From contig JAUMUB010000003.1 in NCBI GenBank assembly GCA_030530905.1, positions 1-15,239 of the forward strand: DNA of 15,239 nucleotides, given 5' to 3'. Position 1 is the first letter of the stretch. Every line of letters starts with the position of its first letter. Of the stretch, positions 6,016-13,743 are shown piece by piece. A program made the position numbers and the translations under genes. A model generated the notes under the pieces. The model did no database searches, was not told where the DNA came from, and saw nothing but the letters and a program-made list of their open reading frames with translations. This DNA comes from Bifidobacteriaceae bacterium (GTDB taxonomy: Bacteria > Actinomycetota > Actinomycetes > Actinomycetales > Bifidobacteriaceae).

Positions 6016-7584
6016 ATGATGAGTATAAAAAGAAGAATAACCGCTATTGTTGCAGCAAGCGTTGCAAGTCTTATGTTATTAGCAGGCTGTGGTGGCGGAA
6101 ATACGCAACAAGCTGAAAGTGCAAAAGGTGGCGAAACTGTTACCCCAGACACCATCACAGCACAGGTTGCATATGCAACTCGAAACTTTAGCCCATCACT
6201 TACATCCTCTGCTCTGGCACTCAGTGCAAACTGGCACGTCACAGAGCCTCTATACGCTTTAGATTACAGCACCTACGAAGCATACCCAGCCTTGGCAAAG
6301 GGCGAGCCTGAGAAGGTGTCTGACACTGACTATGTCATCACACTTCGCGATGGAGCAAAGTTCTCTGACGGCACTGCAGTAACTGCAGATGATGTTGTAA
6401 GCTCTTACAAGCGCACAACCGCTGAAGGTAGTCTTTACATCTCTATGTTAGACTTTATCGACTCAGTAACCGCTGTTGGTGACAATAAGGTCGAATTCAA
6501 GTTAAAGCAAGCATTCCCAATGTTCAAAGAACGTTTAGCTTTAATTCAGGTCGTACCTTCTTCAAAGTCTGACGATGAATTACAAAATCAACCAACAGGC
6601 TCTGGCCCTTGGAAGTATGTTGAAATTACCGATCAGCAAGTTAAGTTCGAAAAGAACGACAAGTATAACGGTAAGTATCCAGCTCCTACCAAGAACATGG
6701 TCTGGAATGTAAACACTGACGATACCGCTCGTGTTACCGCAATGCAAGGCAATTCTGCAGACATTATGGAAATGGTTCCAGCAGAAGCATTCAATACTTT
6801 GAAGTCCTCTGGTTCTGAACTCTCTACCGTACAAGGCTTCAACACTGCTTTCTTAATGTTCAACACCAAGAAGGCTCCATTCGACAACACTAAGGTTCGT
6901 CAAGCTGTATTAAATGCAATTGACATTAAATCCTTGGTTGACAACCAAATGGCTGGTCAGGCAGAGGCTGCAACAAGCTTCCTTCCAAAGAATAATAAGT
7001 ACTATCACAAGGCAGCTAACGTATACAGCTACGATGTGAAGAAGGCAAAGTCATTACTTGCCTCAGCAGGTGTTAGCGAAGGTACTACATTCACCCTCTA
7101 CACCACTGACCACAGCTGGATTACCAAGCTTGCTCCACAAATCAAGAATAATCTCGAAGAAATTGGCTTCAAGGTAGATATTCAGTCTATGGCTTCTTCA
7201 GCTTTGTATCCAAACATCACAGATACAGACAACGCAGACTATTCAATAGTGCTTGCTCCTGGCGACCCTTCTGTATTCGGCAACGATCCTGATTTGTTGA
7301 TGAACTGGTGGTACGGCGATAACACATGGACCAAGAAGCGTACTTTCTGGAATGGTTCCGAGGGTTACAACAAGTTGCATGAATTAATGGATAAGGCACT
7401 TGCTGCATCTTCTGAATCTGATCGCCAGAACTACTGGAACGAGTGCTACGACTTACTAAGCGAAGAAGTTCCACTTTATCCACTTCTTCACCGTAAGACT
7501 ACCACTGCAGTAAAGCAGAATGCATTCTCCTCATGGTCTGCAATTGGTACAACCGGTTTGAACTTAGTTAAGGCTAAGCTCTAA
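6016..7584 (+). CDS. nanB: Sialic-acid ABC importer, substrate-binding lipoprotein
   Basis: This 522-residue lipoprotein belongs to the peptide/nickel solute-binding family (SBP_bac_5). It has a basic N-terminus (KRR), a hydrophobic stretch and the lipobox LLAGC with C25 as the lipidated residue, then a Gly/Ser/Gln-rich tether. Family features follow: YVITLRDGAKFSDGTAVTADDVVSSYKR, a GSGPWKY segment, KVRQAVLNAIDIKSLV, and the closing region with VPLYPLLHRK. Two adjacent ATGs (6016, 6019) are possible; the second has better spacing from GAAAGG. Codon use differs from neighbours: AAG, AAC, TTC and TAC dominate, as in highly expressed genes. Sialic acid as ligand is inferred from context: SatA of Haemophilus ducreyi and NanB of Bifidobacterium breve are of this binding-protein type. 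The true ligand could be 2,7-anhydro-Neu5Ac, given the NanOx gene in this operon. Confidence 0.85.
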   Translation: MMSIKRRITAIVAASVASLMLLAGCGGGNTQQAESAKGGETVTPDTITAQVAYATRNFSPSLTSSALALSANWHVTEPLYALDYSTYEAYPALAKGEPEKVSDTDYVITLRDGAKFSDGTAVTADDVVSSYKRTTAEGSLYISMLDFIDSVTAVGDNKVEFKLKQAFPMFKERLALIQVVPSSKSDDELQNQPTGSGPWKYVEITDQQVKFEKNDKYNGKYPAPTKNMVWNVNTDDTARVTAMQGNSADIMEMVPAEAFNTLKSSGSELSTVQGFNTAFLMFNTKKAPFDNTKVRQAVLNAIDIKSLVDNQMAGQAEAATSFLPKNNKYYHKAANVYSYDVKKAKSLLASAGVSEGTTFTLYTTDHSWITKLAPQIKNNLEEIGFKVDIQSMASSALYPNITDTDNADYSIVLAPGDPSVFGNDPDLLMNWWYGDNTWTKKRTFWNGSEGYNKLHELMDKALAASSESDRQNYWNECYDLLSEEVPLYPLLHRKTTTAVKQNAFSSWSAIGTTGLNLVKAKL

Positions 7585-7624
7585 ATCAAAAACACTCTAA
7601 ACATAACAATCTAATGTAATTAAA

Positions 7625-7684
7625 TTGAATGCGCGTTCTGGCATATCAATGCTCAAAGATGACGATATGCCAGACACCATTCAA
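7625..7684 (+). promoter_or_regulatory. Strong intercistronic hairpin between nanB and nanC
   Basis: TCTGGCATATC (7637-7647) pairs perfectly with GATATGCCAGA (7664-7674), and an outer helix TTGAATG/CATTCAA (7625-7631 with 7678-7684) extends it to 18 bp around a small internal loop. No T-run follows, so it is not a standard terminator. It may protect the 3' end of nanB mRNA, giving more binding protein than permease. Confidence 0.65.
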
Positions 7685-7772
7685 ATCCTTAACTTCTTTT
7701 CTTTAACTTCAATAATTCGTTTACTACTTTTTGTTCGGCGGAATATTGAGATAAGTTGGAATCGAGCATATT

Positions 7773-8729
7773 ATGGTAAATCTTCTACGGTTACTAGGCC
7801 GACGCCTCATAGCACTGCCATTCATGGCATTTGGCGTAACGTTCCTAGTATTCTTCTTAATGTCATTTTCCAAATATGATCCAGCAGTTGCAGCACTCGG
7901 TGAAAATGCAACAAACACTGCACTTGAACAATTCCGTCATGAGCATGGTTTTGATTTGCCTTGGTGGGAGCAATTCTGGAACTATTTAGTAAAACTTTGT
8001 CATGGCGATTTAGGCGTATATGGTGTTGGTAAGGAACCAGTGTCAAGACGAGTTGCACAAGCATTCCCAATTACACTCCAATTAACATTATGGGGTTTAA
8101 TTATCGCCGTTATTTTTTCTGTACTTTTTGGTGTTCTTTCAGCACATTATCGAGATACATGGGTAGATCAGGCAATTCGTGTTCTCTCAATTATTTCAAT
8201 TTCAACGCCTTCATTCTTGCTTGGCGTATTATTAATCTACACTTTCCAAATCAAATTAAATCTATTACCGGGCAGCGGTCCTCTAGTAGATCTTTTAACA
8301 AATCCTTATTTATACTTCCGTCGTATGGCACTACCAGCATTCGCACTTGGCCTTCCAGTGGCAGGTCAGCTCACGCGTATTATCCGTACTTCCATGGTTG
8401 AAGAGCTAGACAAAGATTACGTGCGCACTGCAATTGGCGAAGGTGTTCCTAAAGGTGTTGTAATTGTTCGCAACGTATTCCGCAATGCTTTAATCACACC
8501 AGTAACCACACTTGGCATGAAGATTGGTTACCTCATGGGTGGCGCAATCGTTATTGAGGTTATTTTCTCGTTGCCAGGCATGGGCACTGCGATGTTTGAC
8601 GGAATCAATAATAATCAGCCAACTTTAGTACAAGGCGTTGTACTTGTGGTGGCACTTGCATTCATTGTAATTAACATAATTGTTGATTTGCTCTATGTGC
8701 TGATTAACCCAAGAATTAGGACGGTGTAA
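7773..8729 (+). CDS. nanC: Sialic-acid ABC importer, permease 1 (DppB-like)
   Basis: This is a 318-residue integral membrane protein of the DppB/OppB type. The first helix (about 12-33) is followed by the extracytoplasmic domain characteristic of this subunit, containing FRHEHGFDLPWWEQFWNYL and HGDLGVYG. Membrane helices then cluster at about 101-124, 135-160, 185-205, 245-268 and 287-312. The cytoplasmic EAA loop that contacts the ATPase is DYVRTAIGEGVPKGVVIVRN (215-234). The ribosome site is weak (GAG at 7764-7766), so translation may be lower than for nanB. It pairs with the permease half of the next protein, which starts two bases after this stop codon. Confidence 0.9.
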   Translation: MVNLLRLLGRRLIALPFMAFGVTFLVFFLMSFSKYDPAVAALGENATNTALEQFRHEHGFDLPWWEQFWNYLVKLCHGDLGVYGVGKEPVSRRVAQAFPITLQLTLWGLIIAVIFSVLFGVLSAHYRDTWVDQAIRVLSIISISTPSFLLGVLLIYTFQIKLNLLPGSGPLVDLLTNPYLYFRRMALPAFALGLPVAGQLTRIIRTSMVEELDKDYVRTAIGEGVPKGVVIVRNVFRNALITPVTTLGMKIGYLMGGAIVIEVIFSLPGMGTAMFDGINNNQPTLVQGVVLVVALAFIVINIIVDLLYVLINPRIRTV

Positions 8730-8730
8730 C

Positions 8731-10854
8731 ATGCTATTTGTAACAAGTCCTGCAGCTCAAAATGCTGCAACAAAAAAGATGAAAATTAAGCGCTGGAGCA
8801 AGATGTCAATCGGTTCTAGAATTTCACTGATTGTTATTGCTCTTTTGATTATCTGCGCGGTTTTTGCCAATTTTATTGCCGTCAAAGATCCGTTAGCAAT
8901 TGAACAAGTATATCAAGCACCAAGTGGTGAGCATATTTTCGGAACCGACAATCTCGGTAGAGATGTGTACGCACGTTTAATTTATGGCGCACGTTATTCT
9001 CTTGTTATCGGCTTATCGTCAATTGCATTCGCACTGCTAATAGGTGCAACAATAGGTGCAATTGCCGCGGTTTCACGCACGTGGATTTCCGAGTTAATCA
9101 TGCGTTTAATTGATATCGTTATGTCAATTCCAGGTATTGCACTTGCGGCTGTGTTCGTATCAATTCTTGGTCAATCCATGATCGGTATCATTATCTCCAT
9201 TGGTATTCTTTACGTACCACAGATTGCTCGTATTGTTCGTGCAAACGTAATAAGCGAATACGGTAAGGATTACGTACGTGCTGTTATTGTTTCAGGCGCA
9301 AAGGCTCCATGGATTTTACTCAAGCACGTAACTCGTAATATTGCAGCACCAGTTATGGTGTTCACCACCCTATCAGTTGCAGATGCTATTGTTTTCGAGG
9401 CTTCATTAAGCTTCATAAACGCTGGCATACCAGAGCCAACTCCTACATGGGGTAATATTCTTTCCTCCGCTAAAGCTGGTGTTTTATATGGATACTGGTG
9501 GCAGGCAACTTTCCCAGGTCTTGCAATTATGATTACAGTTCTATGTTTGAACATTCTCTCTGAGGGCATTACCGATGCAATGGTTGCAGCTCCATCTGCT
9601 CCAATACAGCGTGATGAAAATGAAGCTGCTGCTGCACGCAAAGAGGATCGCCTCATCACTGATCCAGTTGCTGCATATGCAGAGCAGGAAGAATCCCTTC
9701 AAGCATCACTTAATGCATTGCATGATGCAGAAGCAAAACGCAAAGATCGCTTAATTCCAAGCTCAACAGCTGAACCAGTTATTAAAGTTAATAATCTTTG
9801 CATTCAGTTCCCTCGCCACGGCAACGTGAATGTTGTAGACCACTTAAGCTTTGCTGTGCGCCCAGGACAAACAATGGGGCTTGTTGGTGAATCAGGTTGC
9901 GGTAAGTCCATCACTTCACTCGCAATTATGGGCTTACTTGATAAGCGTGCGAAGATTTCAGGAGAAATTCTTTTGAACGGAAAGAATCTTGTTGGTCTTA
10001 GCGATAAAGAGTACAACAAGCTTCGCGGTAGCGAAATTGCAATGATTTATCAGGATGCACTCAGTTCCTTAAATCCGTCCATGCTGATTAAAACTCAAAT
10101 GAAGCAGCTCACATCTCGAGGGGGTACTCGTTCCGCTGAAGAACTACTTGAACTCGTAGGCTTAGATCCTAAGCGCACGCTTGAATCTTATCCACATGAG
10201 CTTTCTGGTGGTCAACGTCAACGCGTACTTATTGCTATGGCATTAACTCGCGATCCTAAGCTTGTGATTGCTGATGAGCCTACAACTGCACTCGATGTTA
10301 CTGTTCAAAAACAAGTAATTGAATTACTCAACCAACTTCGTGAAAAGCTCGGATTTGCTATGATCTTCGTATCTCACGATTTAGCACTTGTTGCTAAAGT
10401 TGCACATTCAATTACTGTTATGTACGCAGGACAGGTTGTAGAACAAGGTGCAACAACACAAATCTTGTCAGATCCTCGTCATGAATATACTCGCGGTCTT
10501 CTTGGCGCAGTAACTTCTATTGAGGCTGGCGCAGATCGACTCCATCAGGTTCCAGGCACTGTTCCAAGTCCTGCAGACTTCCCAGATGGAGATCGTTTCG
10601 CACCTCGTTCAAGTCATCCTGATCGTGGATTGCACGAGCGTCCAGTTATGGCTTATGTTCCAAATACCTTGCACGCTGTTGCAGTATTGCCAGAAGATGC
10701 AGATAAACCATTAGCTCCTGATAATGCTGTAGTTCAAGGTTTAGGTTTTCTTAAGCCAGAAGTAAATTCTGAGCCGAATAACACTGAAGATGTTTCATCT
10801 GGTGTTGTAGGTCGTACAGTATCTGGAAATAATGTGGAAGGTGGTGCACAATGA
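8731..10854 (+). CDS. nanD: Sialic-acid ABC importer, fused permease 2 and ATPase
   Basis: This 707-residue fusion joins a DppC-like permease to a DppD-like ATPase. The permease (about 1-285) has a first helix at 30-50, the IFGTDNLGRDVYARLIYGAR signature at 69-88 and an EAA loop near 176-202. Residues 291-345 form a charged, Ala/Glu-rich linker with a repeated motif, RKEDRLI at 303-309 and KRKDRLI at 336-342. The ATPase has Walker A GESGCGKS (K392), signature LSGGQRQ (491-497), Walker B IADE (D515, E516) and switch His H549. The C-terminal oligopeptide-type domain reads RFAPRSSHP, so the Cys residues usual there are missing, and a low-complexity acidic/Asn tail ends the protein. The neighbouring gene overlaps by 4 bases. 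The frame is clean through the junction, so the fusion is not an assembly artefact visible here. Confidence 0.9.
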   Translation: MLFVTSPAAQNAATKKMKIKRWSKMSIGSRISLIVIALLIICAVFANFIAVKDPLAIEQVYQAPSGEHIFGTDNLGRDVYARLIYGARYSLVIGLSSIAFALLIGATIGAIAAVSRTWISELIMRLIDIVMSIPGIALAAVFVSILGQSMIGIIISIGILYVPQIARIVRANVISEYGKDYVRAVIVSGAKAPWILLKHVTRNIAAPVMVFTTLSVADAIVFEASLSFINAGIPEPTPTWGNILSSAKAGVLYGYWWQATFPGLAIMITVLCLNILSEGITDAMVAAPSAPIQRDENEAAAARKEDRLITDPVAAYAEQEESLQASLNALHDAEAKRKDRLIPSSTAEPVIKVNNLCIQFPRHGNVNVVDHLSFAVRPGQTMGLVGESGCGKSITSLAIMGLLDKRAKISGEILLNGKNLVGLSDKEYNKLRGSEIAMIYQDALSSLNPSMLIKTQMKQLTSRGGTRSAEELLELVGLDPKRTLESYPHELSGGQRQRVLIAMALTRDPKLVIADEPTTALDVTVQKQVIELLNQLREKLGFAMIFVSHDLALVAKVAHSITVMYAGQVVEQGATTQILSDPRHEYTRGLLGAVTSIEAGADRLHQVPGTVPSPADFPDGDRFAPRSSHPDRGLHERPVMAYVPNTLHAVAVLPEDADKPLAPDNAVVQGLGFLKPEVNSEPNNTEDVSSGVVGRTVSGNNVEGGAQ

Positions 10855-11693
10855 GCCTCGAAGCAACACAAGCACAAGCTCCAATTATTGAGCTTAAAGA
10901 TGTGGAAGTAGTATTCACAACACGTGCTGGTACCACACTATTCCACCGCAATAAGATTACAGCAGTACACGATATGAACCTGCAATTACTGCCAGGCAAA
11001 ACTATTGGCCTAGTTGGCGAATCCGGTTGCGGAAAGTCAACAACTGCTAACGTACTTTGCGGATTACAGAAAGTAACTAGCGGAAAAGTTTTGTTTAAAG
11101 GTCACGATGTTACTAACCGTAGCGCAAAAGACCGTATGCAAATTGGCCGCGTAGTTTCTGTAGTATTTCAGGATCCTGCAACTGCATTAAATGCTCGCAT
11201 GACAGTATTTGATCAGCTTATTGACCCTTTGGTTGTGCATAAAATTGGTTCTCGCGAAGAATACAAAAAGCGCACAAATGAGCTTATCCAAATGGTTGGC
11301 TTACCAAGTTCTGTTCTCGGTGCATTACCAGGACAGCTTTCTGGTGGTCAACGTCAACGAGTTGCAATTGCACGAGCTTTATCACTGAATCCTGATGTGA
11401 TTATTGCTGATGAGCCTACCAGCGCATTAGATGTATCAGTTCGCGCTCAGATTTTGAATTTGCTTTCAGATCTTAAGAAGACTCTCGGACTATCAATGGT
11501 GTTCATTAGCCACGATATTCAAACGATTCGCTATATTTCTGACGAAGTTGTCGTAATGAATCACGGAACAATTGTGGAACGTGGTGAAACACACTCGGTG
11601 ATGAGCAATCCACAAGATGAATACACCAAGATATTGATGGCAGCAGCACCTTCACTGCTTCATCCAACCGAAGCAGAGTGCCAAAGCAACTAG
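10851..11693 (+). CDS. nanF: Sialic-acid ABC importer, ATPase 2 (DppF-like)
   Basis: This 280-residue ATPase supplies the second nucleotide-binding site of the importer. It has Walker A GESGCGKST (K62), the Q-loop at VFQDP (105-109), signature LSGGQRQ (163-169), Walker B IADE (D187, E188), D-loop SALD and switch His H221 (FISHD). It ends soon after the core, so it lacks the C-terminal oligopeptide-type extension present in the fused subunit. The start ATG overlaps the previous stop as ATGA, indicating coupled translation. All catalytic residues are intact in both ATPases, so the importer should have two working ATP sites. Confidence 0.9.
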   Translation: MSLEATQAQAPIIELKDVEVVFTTRAGTTLFHRNKITAVHDMNLQLLPGKTIGLVGESGCGKSTTANVLCGLQKVTSGKVLFKGHDVTNRSAKDRMQIGRVVSVVFQDPATALNARMTVFDQLIDPLVVHKIGSREEYKKRTNELIQMVGLPSSVLGALPGQLSGGQRQRVAIARALSLNPDVIIADEPTSALDVSVRAQILNLLSDLKKTLGLSMVFISHDIQTIRYISDEVVVMNHGTIVERGETHSVMSNPQDEYTKILMAAAPSLLHPTEAECQSN

Positions 11694-11725
11694 TTTCACA
11701 TACTCATTTTTCTCAGTAAGTGAGG

Positions 11726-11793
11726 TTGAAGTTCATACGAACTTCAAATTGGTTACTTGAAGACCATATCCATATCAATATGGTCTTCAAGTA
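11726..11793 (+). promoter_or_regulatory. Two tandem hairpins between nanF and nanA
   Basis: TTGAAGTTC/GAACTTCAA (11726-11734 with 11739-11747; 9 bp, 4-nt loop) is followed at once by a 16-bp perfect stem (11754-11769 with 11778-11793) with an 8-nt loop. The two stems share TTGAAG. Neither has a T-run, so partial termination or mRNA processing/stabilisation between transporter and enzyme genes is more likely than a full stop. The first could also be an operator. Confidence 0.65.
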
Positions 11794-11845
11794 GCACATT
11801 CACTTATCACTTTTCTTCATATTATTCACAGGAGATATGATTATT

Positions 11846-12808
11846 ATGACTACACAATTTCGTGGAGTATACCCTCCAGTAGTAACACCTCTTACTGCCG
11901 ACAAGGAAGTCGACACTGCAAGCTTAAAACGTTCACTTGATCGCATGATCAATGCTGGAGTTAACGGCGTATTTACTCTTGGCTCTTCAGGAGAAGTCGC
12001 GTTTAGCACTGATAAACGCCGCGCAGAGATTATTACAGCAGTTGTTGAAGCAGTCGCCAATCGTGTTCCCGTTATGGTTGGTTGCATCGATACTGAAACA
12101 AATCGTGTTATTGAACATGCAAAAGTTGCAAAAGAGCTTGGCGCATCCGCAATTGTAGCAACAGCCCCATTTTATGCTCTTGGCGGCATGGCTGAAGTGG
12201 AACAACATTTCCGTTTAATTCACGCAGCAGTACCTGACTTGCCATTATTTGCATACGATATTCCGGTATGCGTTCACACAAAACTTCCCGGTGATTTGCT
12301 GGTAAAACTTGGTCTTGACGGCGTACTTGCAGGAGTGAAAGACTCCTCAAATGATGACGTATCGTTCAGATTCTTAGTCGATGACAACAATAAAGCTGGC
12401 CACCCATTAACACTTCTCACCGGTCAAGAAGTTGTTGTTGATGGCGCATATATGGCTGGTGCAGATGGATCCGTACCTGGTCTTGCAAATGTTGAAGCCT
12501 CAGCATATGTGCGAATGTGGAATGCTTATGAAACTGGCGATTGGGCAACAGTTCGCAAAGAACAAGATTGGCTTGCAGCACTTATGCGCATTGTTACTGT
12601 AACCTCAGGCGTTCAAGGATTCGGCGCAGGCGTTGGTGCATTTAAAACTGCAATGACGTTACTTGGCACATTTGACACAAATCAGATGCCAGATCCAGTT
12701 CAGCCACTTGGCTTAGAAAATATTACTGCCGTTGCAAAAGTTCTTAAAGAATGTGGACTTGACTTGGTTCGCACACCTGAAGAAGTTGCAGCGACTACAA
12801 GCGCATAA
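11846..12808 (+). CDS. nanA: N-acetylneuraminate lyase
   Basis: This DHDPS/NAL-family TIM-barrel aldolase would split Neu5Ac into ManNAc and pyruvate. From ATG 11846 it has 320 residues, with GSSGE at 46-50, Tyr137 (FAYDIP) and the Schiff-base Lys165 (AGVKDSS). These fall exactly at the E. coli NanA positions. I prefer this start to ATG 11837 because AGGAG (11830-11834) is only 2 bases from the earlier ATG. Substrate loops differ from E. coli NanA: KDSS for KQTS, LTGQE for YNGYDE, and GADGSVPGLANV for GADGGIGSTYNI. The function therefore rests partly on context (nanK, nanE, nagB, importer). Another pyruvate aldolase activity is possible, but less likely. Confidence 0.85.
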   Translation: MTTQFRGVYPPVVTPLTADKEVDTASLKRSLDRMINAGVNGVFTLGSSGEVAFSTDKRRAEIITAVVEAVANRVPVMVGCIDTETNRVIEHAKVAKELGASAIVATAPFYALGGMAEVEQHFRLIHAAVPDLPLFAYDIPVCVHTKLPGDLLVKLGLDGVLAGVKDSSNDDVSFRFLVDDNNKAGHPLTLLTGQEVVVDGAYMAGADGSVPGLANVEASAYVRMWNAYETGDWATVRKEQDWLAALMRIVTVTSGVQGFGAGVGAFKTAMTLLGTFDTNQMPDPVQPLGLENITAVAKVLKECGLDLVRTPEEVAATTSA

Positions 12809-12831
12809 ACAGTAAGGGTTAAGGATTAATT

Positions 12832-13644
12832 ATGGCAGAAATAATTATTGTCAACACTGAAGATGAAGCCGCTGAATTATACGGTCGTACTGTTGCAGAT
12901 TTAATTCAAAACAAACCGAATGCTGTACTTGGTTTGGCAACAGGTTCAAGCCCTTTGCTTGCTTATGAACATTTAGCAGATATTATAAAAAATGAACATA
13001 TTGATGTTTCAAATGTTCAAGGTTTTGCACTGGACGAATACCTTGGATTGCCTTTAGAACATGAACAGTCCTACCACAGTACAATTCGTCGCACGGTAAC
13101 AGAGCCACTCGGATTAAATCCACAATACGTTCATGCCCCTGGGGATGTTCTCAACGGCGCTCCCCTATCGAATGGAGATTTAATCGCTAAAGCTGGTCCT
13201 GATTATGACGACGCAATTGATAAAGCTGGCGGCATTGATGTGCAAATTCTCGGCATCGGCACAGACGGTCATGTTGGTTTTAACGAACCAGGTTCTTCAT
13301 TATCCTCAGGTACGCGTGTGAAAACACTCACCGAACAAACTCGCATAGATAATATGCGTTTCTTTGATAATGACTTAAATCAGGTTCCAACTCATTGCAT
13401 TACACAAGGTATTGGCACTATTATGCGCGCTCGGCATGTTATTTTACTGGCATTCGGCGCAAACAAGGCGCAAGCTGTTGCTGATGCAGTTGAAGGTGGT
13501 ATTAGCTCATTTTGTCCAGCATCTGCATTGCAAATGCATAAACATGCTACCGTAATTGTGGATAGGGATGCAGCAAGTAAACTTCAATTAGCAGACTACT
13601 ACCGTTGGGTTTATGCTAATAAGCCTGATTGGCAGAAGTTATAA
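12832..13644 (+). CDS. nagB: Glucosamine-6-phosphate deaminase
   Basis: This 270-residue enzyme converts GlcN-6-P to fructose-6-P and ammonia, feeding amino-sugar carbon into glycolysis. The phosphate-binding loop LATGSSP lies at 35-41, and the active-site residues are D68 in ALDEY, D145 and H147 in GTDGHVGFNEP and E152, matching the E. coli set D72/D141/H143/E148. The length is normal. It starts 23 bases after nanA behind AAGGA. Its usual upstream partner, nagA, is not in the window, so deacetylation of GlcNAc-6-P must be encoded elsewhere. Confidence 0.95.
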   Translation: MAEIIIVNTEDEAAELYGRTVADLIQNKPNAVLGLATGSSPLLAYEHLADIIKNEHIDVSNVQGFALDEYLGLPLEHEQSYHSTIRRTVTEPLGLNPQYVHAPGDVLNGAPLSNGDLIAKAGPDYDDAIDKAGGIDVQILGIGTDGHVGFNEPGSSLSSGTRVKTLTEQTRIDNMRFFDNDLNQVPTHCITQGIGTIMRARHVILLAFGANKAQAVADAVEGGISSFCPASALQMHKHATVIVDRDAASKLQLADYYRWVYANKPDWQKL

Positions 13645-13678
13645 TTGCAATTTAATTACATTTAAAAAATTAATCTCA

Positions 13679-13721
13679 ATGCAAGTAAAGTAACAGTAAG
13701 CTTCTATGACATTACTTGCAT
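13679..13721 (+). promoter_or_regulatory. Intercistronic hairpin between nagB and the oxidoreductase gene
   Basis: ATGCAAGTAA (13679-13688) pairs perfectly with TTACTTGCAT (13712-13721) over 10 bp with a 23-nt loop and no T-run. It is the third junction of this operon to carry such a stem. Confidence 0.5.
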
Positions 13722-13743
13722 AGTGCATTAAGGACAATTAATT

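Noticed and set aside
9270..9659. Long antisense frame opposite nanD (129 codons)
   Set aside because: It lies wholly within a well-supported gene, has no family features and is a reading-frame shadow.
11726..11793. Hairpins after nanF as the operon terminator
   Set aside because: No T-run follows either stem, and nanA has no clear promoter of its own; the genes are probably still co-transcribed.
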